Below are positions 8,697-18,919 of a stretch of 64,000 nt of DNA, piece by piece. Every line of letters starts with the position of its first letter. Position 1 is the stretch's first letter. The DNA is taken from assembly GCF_026162425.1 (NCBI RefSeq), contig NZ_JAOBQJ010000002.1, forward strand, positions 186,001 through 250,000, read 5' to 3'. This stretch comes from Flexivirga meconopsidis (lineage in GTDB: Bacteria; Actinomycetota; Actinomycetes; Actinomycetales; Dermatophilaceae). The notes beneath the pieces were generated by a model, which did not search any database, had not been told where the DNA came from, and saw only the letters and a list, made by a program, of their open reading frames with translations. The translations under genes and the position numbers were made by a program.

Positions 8697-9311
8697 ATGA
8701 GCGCTTCATCGGACATCCTCGGCCAGCTCCCGATCGACCAGATCGCTGCGCAGGTCGGCTCCGACCCGCAGCAGGTGCAGGCCGCGGCCGAGCAGGTCGT
8801 TCCCGCGCTGCTGGGCGGGATGCAGGCCAACGCGACCGACGAGGGTGGTGCGGCGTCCCTGGCGCAGGCACTCAGCCAGCACCAGGACCGTGACCCCTCG
8901 ACCGTGCAGCCGGACGAGGCGAACAAGATCGTCAGTAACGTCTTCGGCGGCAACGAGAACCAGGTCGTCCAGCAACTCGGCGGGCTCGGCGGTGGCAACG
9001 ACCTGGTCAAGAAGCTGTTGCCGATCCTCGCGCCGATCGTGCTGAAGTACTTGTCCGACAAGGTGCTCGGCGGCAACCAGGCCCCGCAACCGACCGGCGG
9101 CAACACCGGCGCGCAGAACCCACCTGCCGGTGGCCAGCCGCCGGCCGGTCAGCAGGCACCGACCGGCTCCGGCGGGGGTCTGGGCGACATCCTCGGCAGC
9201 ATCCTCGGCGGTGGCGGACAGGGCGGCACCGCACAGGGTCAGACGGGCGCGCTGCCCGGCGGCCTCGGCGACATCCTCGGCGGGCTGCTGGGCGGCGGTA
9301 AGAAGCAGTAG
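8697..9311 (+). CDS. DUF937 family protein with Gly-rich repeats
   Basis: 204 aa. The N-terminal 120 residues match the DUF937 pattern: paired helices, VVPALLGGMQANA, IVSNVFGGNE, LLPILAPIVLKYLSDK. The C-terminus is low complexity with Pro/Gln/Gly stretches and two copies of a GGLGDILG-x-LGGG repeat (about residues 158-202). An AAGGACGAG ribosome binding site sits 5 nt before the ATG. Function unknown. There is no signal peptide. Confidence 0.85.
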   Translation: MSASSDILGQLPIDQIAAQVGSDPQQVQAAAEQVVPALLGGMQANATDEGGAASLAQALSQHQDRDPSTVQPDEANKIVSNVFGGNENQVVQQLGGLGGGNDLVKKLLPILAPIVLKYLSDKVLGGNQAPQPTGGNTGAQNPPAGGQPPAGQQAPTGSGGGLGDILGSILGGGGQGGTAQGQTGALPGGLGDILGGLLGGGKKQ

Positions 9312-9341
9312 GCCCCGTCATACCCCCAAAAGTCCTGCGGG

Positions 9342-10493
9342 TCAGCTGTGGGCTCGGACCGCCTCCGCGACCGCCGGCGCGACGCGCTCGTCGAACACCG
9401 ACGGCACGATCTCGTCGGCGGTCGGCGTTTCGATGAGGCCGGCGATCGCCTCGGCCGCCGCCAGCTTCATCTCCTCGGTGATCGCCTTGGCACCGGAGTC
9501 GAGTGCGCCGCGGAACAGGCCGGGAAACGCCAGCACGTTGTTGATCTGGTTGGGGAAGTCGGATCGGCCGGTGGCCACCACTGCCGCGTGCCGGGCGGCC
9601 ACCTCGGGGTGAACCTCCGGGTCCGGGTTCGCCAACGCGAAAATGATTGCACCGTCTGCCATTTCGCGGATGGCGTCCTCAGGCACCGATCCGCCTGAAA
9701 CGCCGACGAAGACGTCCGCGCCGGCGAGCGCGTCGGTCAGCGACCCGGTCACCTGCCGCGGGTTGGTGCTCTCGGCGAGCTTGCGCTTGTGCGGGCCGAG
9801 GTCCTCGCGCGACCGGGAGATGACGCCCCGCGAGTCGGCCACGACCACATCGGGTATGCCGGCGCGCTCGAAGATGTTCGCGATCGCGACGCCGGCCGCA
9901 CCCGCACCGGCGATGACCACCTTGAGCGAGGGCAACTCGCGGCCGACCACCTTCGCCGCGTTGAGCAGTGCGGCGAGCGTGACGATCGCCGTACCGTGCT
10001 GATCGTCGTGGAAGACCGGAATGTCGAGTCGTTCTTTCAGCGCATCCTCGATGTCGAAGCAGCGGGGCGCCGAGATGTCCTCGAGGTTGATCCCGCCGTA
10101 GGTCGGCGCGATGCGCGCGATGGCCTCTACCAGGTCCTCGACCGGGCCGGTCTCCAGGCACACCGGCACCGAGTCGACCCCGCCGAAGTGCTTGAACAAC
10201 ACCGCCTTTCCCTCCATCACCGGCAGTGCGGCGGTCGGGCCGATGTCGCCGAGGCCGAGCACGGCGGTGCCGTCGGTGACGACTGCGACGGTGTTGTGGC
10301 GGGTGGTGTAGCGGAACGACAACTCCGGGTCGGCTGCGATGGCGCGGCATACATCGGCGACGCCCGGGGTGTAGAGCAGCGACAAGTCGTCCCGGTCGCG
10401 GAGCGGTTTGGTCGGTACCGACTCGAGCTTGCCGCCCTCATGGGCGACGAAAACCGGTCCGCTGACTTGGGGTGTGTGGCTGCTCTCACTCAT
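9342..10493 (-). CDS. NAD(P)-dependent malic enzyme
   Basis: 383 aa, oxidative decarboxylation of malate to pyruvate. The short bacterial form is recognised by [29 protein letters not shown], the metal/substrate motif [11 protein letters not shown], the dinucleotide fold [14 protein letters not shown] and FALANPDPE. The start is set at ATG 10493 (MSESSHTP); an upstream extension to 10514 lacks support. It is convergent with the DUF937 gene, with only a 30-bp gap. Confidence 0.93.
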   Translation of the reverse strand: MSESSHTPQVSGPVFVAHEGGKLESVPTKPLRDRDDLSLLYTPGVADVCRAIAADPELSFRYTTRHNTVAVVTDGTAVLGLGDIGPTAALPVMEGKAVLFKHFGGVDSVPVCLETGPVEDLVEAIARIAPTYGGINLEDISAPRCFDIEDALKERLDIPVFHDDQHGTAIVTLAALLNAAKVVGRELPSLKVVIAGAGAAGVAIANIFERAGIPDVVVADSRGVISRSREDLGPHKRKLAESTNPRQVTGSLTDALAGADVFVGVSGGSVPEDAIREMADGAIIFALANPDPEVHPEVAARHAAVVATGRSDFPNQINNVLAFPGLFRGALDSGAKAITEEMKLAAAEAIAGLIETPTADEIVPSVFDERVAPAVAEAVRAHS

Positions 10494-10633
10494 GGCCGCA
10501 TCAGACAAGCACATCGGCGGGCGGTCGAGCGAGCGTTTCTCACGACGCGGCGCCTCCCGCGTCGCCCCTCTCGCCGTTCCAGGGCCGGGTGGCTACGCTC
10601 GGCTTACCCATGTGGTGGGTGTGACGGACGACA

Positions 10634-11182
10634 GTGATGAGGATGGTGAGCTTCGTGCCGGCGACTCTGGTGCTCGGGGGCGAGGGCAGTGGTCGAGGCA
10701 GGTATGCCGTGAGCCTGCTGCGCGATCAGGCGGCGGCGACGGTCGCGGTGCCGTCTCCCGAGGAAGCGTCACCCGACCGCGACCCCTCCGCGGGGTGGCC
10801 GGACTCCTGGACCGTCACCGGCACCAACGACCTGTCCCGCACGATCCTGCGCGCGCGACACCCGGTGCTCGTGGACGACCTCACCGCGTGGGTGGCGTTG
10901 CTGCTCGACCGCGCGGATGCCTGGTCGGACCCCGAGCGTGCCCTGGCCGCGGTGACCGACGCTGCGGACGAGTTGGTGACCGTCTGCCTGGGAGTGCCGT
11001 TCGACGTCGTGCTGCTCAGCACTGACGTCGGCTCGATCCCGCTCCCCCGCAACGAAACTCGCCGGAAGCTGCAGCGCACCGTAGCTGAGGCGAACCGGCT
11101 GATCGGCGCTGCCTTGCCACACGTGGTGCTGGTGACCGGCGGACGGGCACTGGACCTCAGCGACAGCCCGCGGGTGCGCTGA
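10634..11182 (+). CDS. CobU/CobP-like cobinamide kinase-guanylyltransferase family protein, degenerate P-loop
   Basis: 182 aa. The order of elements matches CobU: an N-terminal nucleotide loop, a central region, VVLLSTDVGSIPLPRNETRRKLQRTVAEANR resembling the CobU stretch VSNEVG-x-GIVP, and a C-terminal VVLVTGG. The loop reads GGEGSGRGRYA, so the Walker A Lys is replaced by Arg. No other cobalamin gene is in the window. The start is uncertain: GTG 10634, ATG 10637, ATG 10643 or GTG 10655 (preceded by GGTGAG). It may be a non-catalytic relative. It is convergent with gcvT. Confidence 0.6.
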   Translation: MMRMVSFVPATLVLGGEGSGRGRYAVSLLRDQAAATVAVPSPEEASPDRDPSAGWPDSWTVTGTNDLSRTILRARHPVLVDDLTAWVALLLDRADAWSDPERALAAVTDAADELVTVCLGVPFDVVLLSTDVGSIPLPRNETRRKLQRTVAEANRLIGAALPHVVLVTGGRALDLSDSPRVR

Positions 11183-11197
11183 GGCCGGCCGCGGCCG

Positions 11198-12301
11198 TCA
11201 GGAGGTCTCGACCTTAACGAACGGTGGTTTGACCACCGTGGCAGGCAGCTCACGGCCACGCACGTCGATGACGACGTCGTCCCCCTCGGACACGCCGCGG
11301 TCGAGTAGTGCGAGCGCAATGCCCTGCTTCAGGGTCGGCGACATCGTGCCCGAGGTGACCTCGCCGATCACCGCACCCGAGGCGTCCTTGACCTCGCAGT
11401 GGCTGCGCGGGATGCCGCGGCCGGTGGCCAGCAGACCCCACGTCAGTCGATAGCCGCCGGCGTCCTTCTGGCGTTGCAGCGCCTCCTTGCCCCAGAAGGC
11501 GTCCTTGCCGCGCCCGACCGCCCAGCCCGCGCGCGCCATGTTGGGGGTGATGTCGAGTGTCAGGTCGTTGCCGTGCAGCGGGTACCCCATCTCGGTGCGC
11601 AGCGTGTCGCGGGCGCCGAGGCCGCAGGGCAATCCGTCGTACGGCGCCATCGCCTCGACCAGCGCGTCCCAGAGGGCGGGTGCGTCGTCCCACCGGGGGA
11701 CCAACTCAAAGCCCTTCTCCCCGGTGTAGCCCGAGCGCAGCACGATGACGTCCCGGCCCTGCCACTGCGCGACCCGGAACGACATGTAGTCCAGGTCGAT
11801 CGGCAGGCCGAGCGCGGCGACGACCTCGGGCGCCTTCGGACCCTGCACCGCGATGATCCCGTAATCGGTGTGCTGATCGGTGATCTCGATGCCCTCGGGT
11901 GCCGCGGCCTGCAGCAGCCGGACGACCTCGGCGGTGTTGGCGGCATTCGGCACCAGGAAGATCTCGTCCTCGGAGGTGAAGTACTGGATCAGGTCGTCGA
12001 CGACGCCGGCGGTCTCGTCGTCCAGGCACATCGTGTACTGCGCCTTCGGCGGCGCGACCTTGCGCAAGTCGTTGGTGAAGCACGAGTTGACGAAGTCGGC
12101 CGCGCCGCTGCCCCGCACGAGCGCCTTGCCCAGGTGCGAGACGTCGAAGATGCCGACCCGCTCGCGCACCGCGGTGTGTTCGCGCAGCACGCCGCCGCCG
12201 GGGTACTCGATCGGCATCTGCCATCCGCCGAAATCGGCTAGCTTGGCCCCGAGGGCCACATGGCGATCATGCAAGGGGGACGTCTTCGGCTCCGCAGTCA
12301 T
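11198..12301 (-). CDS. gcvT: Aminomethyltransferase, glycine cleavage T-protein
   Basis: 367 aa T-protein. It transfers the aminomethyl carbon from the lipoylated H-protein to tetrahydrofolate. Motifs include MPIEYPGGGVLREHTAVRERVGIFDVSHLGK, the folate-site LRSGYTGEKGFEL, GLGARDTLRTEMGYPLHGND and the C-terminal GEVTSGTMSPTLKQGIALA. ATG 12301 is preceded by TACCGT and 7 nt, so it is likely leaderless; no glycine riboswitch can fit. gcvP and gcvH are not in this window. A gcvT-pepA-lpd-sucB neighbourhood is common in actinobacteria. Confidence 0.95.
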   Translation of the reverse strand: MTAEPKTSPLHDRHVALGAKLADFGGWQMPIEYPGGGVLREHTAVRERVGIFDVSHLGKALVRGSGAADFVNSCFTNDLRKVAPPKAQYTMCLDDETAGVVDDLIQYFTSEDEIFLVPNAANTAEVVRLLQAAAPEGIEITDQHTDYGIIAVQGPKAPEVVAALGLPIDLDYMSFRVAQWQGRDVIVLRSGYTGEKGFELVPRWDDAPALWDALVEAMAPYDGLPCGLGARDTLRTEMGYPLHGNDLTLDITPNMARAGWAVGRGKDAFWGKEALQRQKDAGGYRLTWGLLATGRGIPRSHCEVKDASGAVIGEVTSGTMSPTLKQGIALALLDRGVSEGDDVVIDVRGRELPATVVKPPFVKVETS

Positions 12302-12404
12302 GCACCGCACGGTAGCCGGGCCCGGCACCATGCCGTGCGCCGACTCTCACCGGCGCGGCGTATCGTCCGCGTCGATCGAACACCGAACGATAGGAGCCCA
12401 CGTC

Positions 12405-13904
12405 GTGCCGACGTTGACCGTGACAGATACCTCCTCCGGCAAAAGCAAGGCGGACGCGCTCGTCGTGCTCGCCGTGCAGGAGGACGGGCGCGCGAAGGTC
12501 GCCCCCGCGACCGCGCTGGACCGGGCGACGCAGGAGCACCTGGACGCGAGCCTGCAGGCGCTGGACGCAACCGGTGCAGCCGACGAGATCGTCCGGCTGC
12601 CAGGTGTTCCCGGCATCCAGGGGGTCGTGGTGATCAGCGGCTCCGGACTGGCCGCGAGCCCGCAGGCCGACGACGCGGAGGTGGTCCGTAAGGCCGCCGG
12701 CGCTGCGACCCGGTCGCTCGTCGGCAAGGTGGGCTCGGTCGCGTTTGCCTTCCCGGCGGAGACCGCGGAGCTCGTCGTCGCGACCGGCGAGGGCGCGCTG
12801 TTCGGCGCCTACGAGTACGACGCGTACCGCTCCAAGAAGTCGGCCAAGCCGATCACCAAGGTCTCCGTCCTGTCACCGCTCGCAAAGGACAAGGCGGTGC
12901 GCGCCGGAGTGAAGCGGGCCGGGGTCGTCGCGACGCAGCGCGCCTGGGCGCAGGACCTGGTCAACATGCCGCCGCTGGACCTCTACCCCGAGTCCTTCGC
13001 CGAGCAGGTCAAGGAGCACCTCGCCGGCGGCAAGGTGAAGGTCAAGGTGCAGGACGAGAAGGCGCTCGCCAAGGCCGGCGCCGGTGGCCTGGTCGGCGTC
13101 GGCCGGGGTTCGGCGCGCCCACCCCGCCTGGTCACCCTCACCTACCGGCCCGCGAAGGCGGGGCAGCACCTGGCCTTCGTCGGCAAGGGCATCACCTTCG
13201 ACTCCGGCGGCCTGTGCATCAAGCCCGCCGAGAGCATGGTGTCGATGAAGGACGACATGGCCGGCGCCGCTGCCGTCGCAGCAGCCGTGGCCGCCATCGC
13301 CGAGCTCGGTCTGCCGGTCGCGGTCACGGCATACCTGTGCCTGGCCGAGAACCTCACCGGCGCGGACGCGCAGCGCCCGGGCGACGTCGTCACCATGCCC
13401 AACGGCAAGACGGTGGAGGTCATCAACACCGACGCCGAGGGCCGGCTGGTGATGGCCGACGGCCTCTGCTTCGCCTCCCGCGAGCAGCCCGACCTGATCG
13501 TCGACGTCGCGACGCTCACCGGTGCCGCGGTGTTGTCGCTCGGGTCGCGCACCGCTGCCGCGTTGGGCAACGACGACACCACCCGGGAGGAGGTGGTCGC
13601 GGCGGCGACGACCGCCGGTGAGGACTTCTGGCCGATGCCGCTCCTGCAGCACCTGCGATCGGGCATGAAGTCGCTGGTCGCCGACATCAAGCACACCGGC
13701 CCGCGGATGGGCGGGATGATCGTCGCCGCGCTGTTCCTGCAGGACTTCGTCGGTGACGACAAGGACGGCAACCAGTTGCCGTGGGTGCACCTGGACATCG
13801 CGGCCCCGGCATACTCCGCCGACGAGACCTACGGCTACGTCGGCAAGGGCGCCACCGGCTTCGCGGTGCGCACCCTGGTGCAGCTCGCCGAAGGCCGCGC
13901 CTGA
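12405..13904 (+). CDS. pepA: Leucyl aminopeptidase (M17)
   Basis: 499 aa. The C-terminal catalytic domain has the di-zinc and catalytic motifs GKGITFDSGGLCIKP, MKDDMAGAAAV and NTDAEGRLVMADG, plus the C-terminal lid VHLDIAAPAYS. The N-terminal domain (about residues 1-165) is the usual variable macro-like domain. GTG at 12405 is chosen because AGGAG lies 8 nt upstream; the frame is open for another 525 bp upstream but that stretch overlaps gcvT. It releases N-terminal residues in peptide turnover in the cytosol. Confidence 0.94.
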   Translation: MPTLTVTDTSSGKSKADALVVLAVQEDGRAKVAPATALDRATQEHLDASLQALDATGAADEIVRLPGVPGIQGVVVISGSGLAASPQADDAEVVRKAAGAATRSLVGKVGSVAFAFPAETAELVVATGEGALFGAYEYDAYRSKKSAKPITKVSVLSPLAKDKAVRAGVKRAGVVATQRAWAQDLVNMPPLDLYPESFAEQVKEHLAGGKVKVKVQDEKALAKAGAGGLVGVGRGSARPPRLVTLTYRPAKAGQHLAFVGKGITFDSGGLCIKPAESMVSMKDDMAGAAAVAAAVAAIAELGLPVAVTAYLCLAENLTGADAQRPGDVVTMPNGKTVEVINTDAEGRLVMADGLCFASREQPDLIVDVATLTGAAVLSLGSRTAAALGNDDTTREEVVAAATTAGEDFWPMPLLQHLRSGMKSLVADIKHTGPRMGGMIVAALFLQDFVGDDKDGNQLPWVHLDIAAPAYSADETYGYVGKGATGFAVRTLVQLAEGRA

Positions 13905-13926
13905 GCGGCCGATCGCCATACGGGAC

Positions 13927-13967
13927 AACAACAACCCGCACCGAAATGATCGGTGCGGGTTGTTGTT
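13927..13967. terminator. Bidirectional intrinsic terminator
   Basis: Perfect 17-bp stem (13927-13943 with 13951-13967) around a 7-nt loop. It is GC-rich at the top and ends in TTGTTGTTTCG on the plus strand and in mixed T-rich sequence on the minus strand. It separates the convergent pepA and DUF5302 genes. Confidence 0.9.
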
Positions 13968-13990
13968 TCGTATGTCGCGAGGCGGTCCGC

Positions 13991-14170
13991 TCAGCCCGAC
14001 TTGCGGCGGAACATCTGCTGCGCGCCGCTGGTCTCGGCACCGTGGGTGCCGTGCACCTTGGAGTGCTCCGAATTGTCCGAGACGTCCTTGCCACCGTGCG
14101 CGTGCTTCTTGTCCAGCGCTTCGCGGAACTTGCGCTTGACCTCGTCGCTGGGTCCGCTCTTGTCCGTCAC
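13991..14170 (-). CDS. DUF5302 family small protein
   Basis: 59 aa, very hydrophilic, with SDEVKRKFREALDKK near the start and the C-terminal signature QQMFRRKSG seen in actinobacterial DUF5302 proteins. GTG at 14170 is chosen because a near-perfect AGGAGG ribosome binding site lies 6 nt upstream. The chain is rich in Lys, His, Ser and Gly and is probably disordered. Function unknown. Confidence 0.85.
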   Translation of the reverse strand: MTDKSGPSDEVKRKFREALDKKHAHGGKDVSDNSEHSKVHGTHGAETSGAQQMFRRKSG

Positions 14171-14342
14171 GGTCGACCTCCTCATTGTCGCGTCCGGCCA
14201 CTCTCGCACGGCGAGCACCGCCCGAACCAGTGATTAACACCGGCCGGTATGGAGACCGCCGCCGCGTGACGTGGCCGACAGTGCCAAGATGGCGATGCAC
14301 GACACCTCATCAGCGACGAGACGCAAGGGAGCGCTTCGAGCA

Positions 14343-15722
14343 ATGACGGCAGCAGCCGACCAATACGACATCGTGATCCTGGGCGGTGGCAGCGGCGGTT
14401 ACGCCTGCGCCTTCCGTGCCGCCGAGCTGGGCCTGAGCGTGGCTCTCGTCGAGAAGGACAAGGTCGGCGGCACCTGCTTGCACCGCGGCTGCATCCCGAC
14501 CAAGGCACTGCTGCATGCGGGGGAGATCGCCGACAGTGCCCGTGAAGGTGAAAAGTTCGGCGTCAAGACCACCTTCGAGTCGGTCGACATGTCGGGCGTG
14601 CACGGCTACAAGGACGGCGTCATCGGCCGGCTCTACAAGGGGCTGCAGGGTCTGGTGAAGTCGCACGGGATCACGTATGTCGAGGGCACCGGCCGGCTCA
14701 CCTCGCCGACCACGGTCACCGTCGGCGACCGGGTGCTCACCGGCAAGAACATCGTGCTGGCGACCGGCTCCTACGCCAAGACATTGCCCGGGGTCGAGAT
14801 CGGCGGCCGCATCATGACCAGCGACCAGGCCCTCAGCCTGGACCACGTGCCGTCGCGGGTGACCGTGCTCGGCGGTGGCGTGATCGGCGTCGAATTTGCC
14901 TCTGTCTTCAGCTCGTTCGGCTCCGAGGTGACGATCGTCGAGGCACTTCCACGACTCGTCGCCGCCGAGGACGCGGCGATCTCCAAGCAGTTGGAGCGCG
15001 CCTTCAAGAAGCGCAAGATCAAGGTGCTCACCGGCGCGAAACTGACCGGCGCCAGCCAGGACGGTGACGTCGTCACCGTCACCCTCGACTCCGGCGAGAC
15101 CGTCACCTCCGACCTGCTGCTCGTGGCGGTCGGTCGCGGTCCGGTCACCGACGACCTCGGGTATGCCGAGGCCGGTGTGACGCTGGACCGCGGCTACGTC
15201 ATCACCGACGAGCGCCTGCGCACCGGGGTGCCGGGCGTCTACGCGGTCGGCGACATCGTGCCCGGCCTGCAGCTGGCGCACCGCGGATTCGCACAGGGCA
15301 TCTTCGTGGCCGAGGAGATCGCCGGCAAGCAGCCGGCGGTCATCGACGAAAGCGGGATCCCGCGGGTCACCTACTGCGACCCGGAGGTCGCGTCGGTCGG
15401 CCTGACCGAGGAGGCCGCGCAGGAGCGGCACGGCGAGGTCAGCAGCTATGAGTACAACCTCGGCGGCAACGGCAAGAGCCAGATCCTGCAGACGCAGGGC
15501 TTCGTGAAGGTGGTCCGCGCGGCCGACACCGGCGCCGTGGTCGGAGTGCACATGATCGGTGCCCGCATGGGTGAGCAGGTCGGTGAGGCCCAGCTCATCG
15601 TCGGCTGGGAGGCGCTGCCCGATGACGTTGCCAGTCTGGTCCACGCCCATCCGACCCAGAACGAATCGCTCGGCGAGGCTCATCTCGCCCTCGCCGGAAA
15701 GCCGCTACACGCTCATGCGTGA
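14343..15722 (+). CDS. lpdA: Dihydrolipoyl dehydrogenase (E3)
   Basis: 459 aa FAD flavoprotein that reoxidises dihydrolipoyl groups of 2-oxoacid dehydrogenase complexes. FAD site [19 protein letters not shown], redox disulfide [13 protein letters not shown] (Cys45 and Cys50), NAD fold [15 protein letters not shown], second FAD motif [10 protein letters not shown] and the C-terminal His-Pro-Thr-Gln active site in [14 protein letters not shown] are present. AAGGGAG lies about 13 nt before ATG 14343. The sucB gene follows after 44 bp with its own strong ribosome binding site, so the two are likely one operon. Confidence 0.96.
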   Translation: MTAAADQYDIVILGGGSGGYACAFRAAELGLSVALVEKDKVGGTCLHRGCIPTKALLHAGEIADSAREGEKFGVKTTFESVDMSGVHGYKDGVIGRLYKGLQGLVKSHGITYVEGTGRLTSPTTVTVGDRVLTGKNIVLATGSYAKTLPGVEIGGRIMTSDQALSLDHVPSRVTVLGGGVIGVEFASVFSSFGSEVTIVEALPRLVAAEDAAISKQLERAFKKRKIKVLTGAKLTGASQDGDVVTVTLDSGETVTSDLLLVAVGRGPVTDDLGYAEAGVTLDRGYVITDERLRTGVPGVYAVGDIVPGLQLAHRGFAQGIFVAEEIAGKQPAVIDESGIPRVTYCDPEVASVGLTEEAAQERHGEVSSYEYNLGGNGKSQILQTQGFVKVVRAADTGAVVGVHMIGARMGEQVGEAQLIVGWEALPDDVASLVHAHPTQNESLGEAHLALAGKPLHAHA

Positions 15723-15766
15723 GACCCGCCTGCAGATTGCATACAGAATCAAGGAGACTGTCATCC

Positions 15767-17623
15767 ATGTCTGAACGCGTGACAATGCCAGCACTCGGCG
15801 AGTCGGTGACCGAAGGCACCGTGACTCGCTGGCTCAAGCAGGTGGGCGAAGAGGTTGCGGTCGACGAACCGCTGCTCGAGGTCTCCACCGACAAGGTCGA
15901 CACCGAGATCCCGTCCCCGGTCGCCGGCACTCTGCAGGAGGTGCTCGTCGAGGAGGACGAGACCGTGCCGGTCGGTGCCGATCTCGCGGTCATCGGTGAC
16001 GGCGCCGCCGCTCCGGCGAGCGACTCCGGCTCCGGTGACTCGCAGCAGGAGGCGCCGAAGCAGGACGCCCCGCAGGAGACCGCTGCCGCCGCACCGGAGG
16101 CGACGCCGGCAGCGCAGGCGGCTCCCGCTGAGGCACCGTCCACCGACCAGCAGCAGCCGGCCGAGCAGCCGAGCGCGGGCACCGGCGGAGAGGTCAGCGG
16201 CGGAGAGAAAATCACCATGCCGGCCCTCGGCGAGTCGGTCACCGAGGGCACCATCACCCGCTGGCTGAAGGCCGAGGGTGACGACGTGGCGGTCGACGAG
16301 CCGCTGCTCGAGGTGTCCACCGACAAGGTCGACACCGAGGTGCCCTCCCCGGTCGCCGGCAAGCTCAGCAAGATCCTGGTGCAAGAGGACGAGACCGTGC
16401 CGGTCGGCGCGGACCTGGCGATCATCGGCGGTGACGCTTCCGGTGGGGGTGCTCCCGCCGCAGCGCCCGCGCAGGAGGCGCCCACGCAGGAGCCCGCCAA
16501 GGAAGAGGCCCCGAAGCAAGAGGCGCCGAAGCAAGAGCCGGCAGCGCCCGCACCGGCCGCGGCTCCCGCGCCGCAGCAGCCCGCCCAGCCGGCCGCCCCG
16601 GCCGCGTCGCAGACCCCGCCGCCGAGTCCGCAAGCTCCGGCGCCGGCGAGCGCTCCGGCCAGTGCGCCGGCGCCCGCCGCGAGCTCGAACCGGGAGGAGC
16701 CTGCGTCATACGTCACGCCGCTGGTGCGCAAGCTGGCCGCCGAGAACAACGTCGACCTGTCGACGGTCAAGGGCACCGGTGTCGGCGGCCGGATCCGCAA
16801 GCAGGACGTCCTCGACGCCGCCAAGCCCGCCGAGCAGCCGGCCGCAGCAGCGACCCCGGCTGCTGAGACTGCGCCGGCTGCGGCTTCGAAACCGACTGCT
16901 GTTCCTGAGGTTTCGGCCAAGCGTGGCACGACCGAGAAGATGACCCGCATGCGCAAGCTGATCGCGCAGCGGATGGTCGAGTCCCTGCAGGTGTCGGCGC
17001 AGCTGACCACGGTCGTCGAGGTGGATGTCACCAAGATCGCCCGGCTGCGGGCGCGCAACAAGACTGCGTTCGAGCAGCGTGAGGGCGTCAAGCTCAGTTT
17101 CATGCCGTTCTTCGCGCTGGCCGCGGTCGAAGCGCTCAAGGCCTACCCGCAGCTCAACGCCAGCGTCGAGGACGACTCGATCGTCTACCACCCGCAGGAG
17201 AACCTCGGCATCGCGGTGGACACCGAGAAGGGCCTGTTCGTCCCGGTGATCAAGAACGCCGGCGACCTCAACATCGCCGGCCTCGCCCGCAAGACAGCCG
17301 ACCTGGCGGCCCGCACCCGCGACAACAAGGTGACACCGGACGAGCTGGGTGGCGGCACCTTCACGCTGACCAACACCGGCAGCCGCGGCGCGCTGTTCGA
17401 CACCCCGATCATCAACCAGCCGCAGGTCGGCATCCTCGGCACCGGCTCGGTCGTCAAGCGGCCGGTCGTGGTGACCGACGCCGACGGCGGCGAGACGATC
17501 GCCATCCGCTCGATGGTCTACCTCGCGCTGTCCTACGACCACCGGATCGTGGACGGCGCCGACGCGGCCCGCTTCCTCACCGCAATGAAGGAGCGGCTGG
17601 AAGAGGGCGCGTTCGAGGTCTGA
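15767..17623 (+). CDS. sucB: 2-oxoglutarate dehydrogenase E2, dihydrolipoamide succinyltransferase (actinobacterial, two lipoyl domains)
   Basis: 618 aa. Two lipoyl domains (residues about 4-78 and 147-220) each carry the lipoylation motif STDKVDTE. Long Ala/Pro/Gln/Glu-rich swivel linkers follow. An E3-binding domain ([25 protein letters not shown]) lies around residue 320, and the C-terminal acyltransferase domain has the active-site [24 protein letters not shown] sits 9 nt before the ATG. It is directly downstream of lpdA, and lipB, which modifies it, lies 15 kb away. An open antisense frame across the linkers is a composition artefact. Confidence 0.96.
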   Translation: MSERVTMPALGESVTEGTVTRWLKQVGEEVAVDEPLLEVSTDKVDTEIPSPVAGTLQEVLVEEDETVPVGADLAVIGDGAAAPASDSGSGDSQQEAPKQDAPQETAAAAPEATPAAQAAPAEAPSTDQQQPAEQPSAGTGGEVSGGEKITMPALGESVTEGTITRWLKAEGDDVAVDEPLLEVSTDKVDTEVPSPVAGKLSKILVQEDETVPVGADLAIIGGDASGGGAPAAAPAQEAPTQEPAKEEAPKQEAPKQEPAAPAPAAAPAPQQPAQPAAPAASQTPPPSPQAPAPASAPASAPAPAASSNREEPASYVTPLVRKLAAENNVDLSTVKGTGVGGRIRKQDVLDAAKPAEQPAAAATPAAETAPAAASKPTAVPEVSAKRGTTEKMTRMRKLIAQRMVESLQVSAQLTTVVEVDVTKIARLRARNKTAFEQREGVKLSFMPFFALAAVEALKAYPQLNASVEDDSIVYHPQENLGIAVDTEKGLFVPVIKNAGDLNIAGLARKTADLAARTRDNKVTPDELGGGTFTLTNTGSRGALFDTPIINQPQVGILGTGSVVKRPVVVTDADGGETIAIRSMVYLALSYDHRIVDGADAARFLTAMKERLEEGAFEV

Positions 17624-17734
17624 CCGCGACGCACCCGTGCTGACCGCGCGCCGCCCGGCCACCGGCTGGGCGGCGCGCGGCGCATGTCCGAAACGTGCAA
17701 GACAGGTGCGCGGACGGCGCCATACGTTGCCGGT

Positions 17735-18151
17735 ATGACGAACTCACCCGCACCTACGACACCCTCCGCCCGCCTGGACCTCGTCGGCATCGTGACCGCC
17801 GACCTGGCCGCGTCACTGCGTTTCTACCGGCTGCTCGGCCTTCCGGTGCCCGACGGCGTCGACGACGCCCCGCACGTCGAGATCACCCTCGACGGCGGGA
17901 TGCGGCTTGCCTGGGACCCCGAGTCGACGGTGCGCTCCTTCCACCCCGACTGGCGGCCGGTCACCGGCGGCCGGATCGGGCTCGCCCTGCAGGCCGACTC
18001 CCCCGCCGACGTCGACACCCTCTTCGAGCAGGTCACCGGCGCCGGATACGAGGCCGCCTTGCGGCCGTTCGACGCGCCGTGGGGGCAGCGCTACGCCAGC
18101 GTGCTCGACCCGGACGGCAACGGCGTCGACATCTTCGCGCCGCGTGCTTGA
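17735..18151 (+). CDS. VOC/glyoxalase superfamily protein
   Basis: 138 aa, two beta-alpha-beta-beta-beta modules: LVGIVTADLAASLRFYRLLGLPVP and the second half ending RYASVLDPDGNGVDIFAP. It has the size and layout of single-chain VOC-fold enzymes. The substrate is unknown. TACGTT and 6 nt precede ATG 17735, so it is likely leaderless. Its 3' end overlaps the end of the convergent AraC-type gene by 61 bp. Confidence 0.85.
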   Translation: MTNSPAPTTPSARLDLVGIVTADLAASLRFYRLLGLPVPDGVDDAPHVEITLDGGMRLAWDPESTVRSFHPDWRPVTGGRIGLALQADSPADVDTLFEQVTGAGYEAALRPFDAPWGQRYASVLDPDGNGVDIFAPRA

Positions 18152-18840
18152 GTCAGCTCTCGGATCGGCACCCCGGCGAGCGCCCGCACCTCTCTGCTGA
18201 GATGGGACTGGTCCGAAAACCCAGTGCGCACAGCGCATTCCGCGGCGGGTAGGCCGGCCCGAAGTTGGCTGAGCGCGCGCTGGAATCGGCTGATCCGGTG
18301 CAGCTGCTTCGGCCCGTAGCCGAAGGCCGCGACTGAGCGTCGATGCAGCTGTCGCGGGCTCAGGTCGAGCGCCCGCCCGATGGCCGGCAGTGCGGTGCCT
18401 GCGGCGGCGAGGTCGGCGAGTCTTGTGACGAATGGGTCGCCTCCGTCGATGTCGAGCGAGTCCAGCAGCGTGGTGGCGATCTCCGCCGGCCCCATCAAGT
18501 CGGTATGACGCAGGCCGCGCCCGAGCCGGCGCCGTTGCGCCGAGGGCAGCGCATCCGCGGGGGCCTGCAGGTCGGTCAGCTCACCGGCGGGCACACCCAG
18601 GATCCCCGGCCCGACACCCGGCGCGAAGCGCAGCCCGACGCGGCGGCGACCCGACTCCCCCGGCACCAGCTTGGCGACTGTGTCCGGCCCGGCGATGCTC
18701 AAGGAGCCGTCGGTCCACAGCAGATCGAGACAACCGTCCGGCAGCACCCGCACCGGCCCGGTGCCACTGACGCTCGTCCAGGCGGTGACGCCGGGGCCGA
18801 GCGCCCATTCCCGGTAGACCGGTGACCACTCGCTGCTCAC
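18091..18840 (-). CDS. AraC-family transcriptional regulator with DUF6597-type N-domain
   Basis: 249 aa. The N-terminal half (YREWALGPGVTAWTSVSGTGPVRVLPDGCLDLLW) resembles the sensor domain found in many AraC-type regulators. The C-terminal HTH has LDLSPRQLHRRSVAAFGYGPKQLHRISRFQRAL and GFSDQSHLSREVRALAGV. GTG at 18840 is chosen because the similarity begins there; the frame continues upstream over the next gene. It is divergent from the epimerase gene and convergent with the VOC gene, so either could be a target. Confidence 0.8.
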   Translation of the reverse strand: MSSEWSPVYREWALGPGVTAWTSVSGTGPVRVLPDGCLDLLWTDGSLSIAGPDTVAKLVPGESGRRRVGLRFAPGVGPGILGVPAGELTDLQAPADALPSAQRRRLGRGLRHTDLMGPAEIATTLLDSLDIDGGDPFVTRLADLAAAGTALPAIGRALDLSPRQLHRRSVAAFGYGPKQLHRISRFQRALSQLRAGLPAAECAVRTGFSDQSHLSREVRALAGVPIRELTQARGAKMSTPLPSGSSTLA

Positions 18841-18919
18841 CCGCCGACTCTGCCAGCTTTCACCGACAAGTGTGCTGGACTGTTCCTTCACCCTTTCCCA
18901 CATCAGTGGAGGTTCCCTC

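Noticed and set aside
12302-12404. Glycine riboswitch in front of gcvT
   Set aside because: The gap to pepA is only 103 bp, gcvT looks leaderless, and no paired glycine-aptamer cores are visible.
12873-14300. Minus-strand open frame of 475 codons
   Set aside because: Antisense to pepA, reads through the terminator hairpin, and its composition is that of a GC-rich shadow.
14310-15683. Minus-strand open frame of 457 codons
   Set aside because: Antisense to lpdA, whose motifs are complete. No domain in the shadow.
15595-17139. Minus-strand open frame of 514 codons, Gly/Ala/Ser/Cys-rich
   Set aside because: It mirrors the repetitive lipoyl domains and Pro/Ala linkers of sucB; its repeats are explained by sucB.
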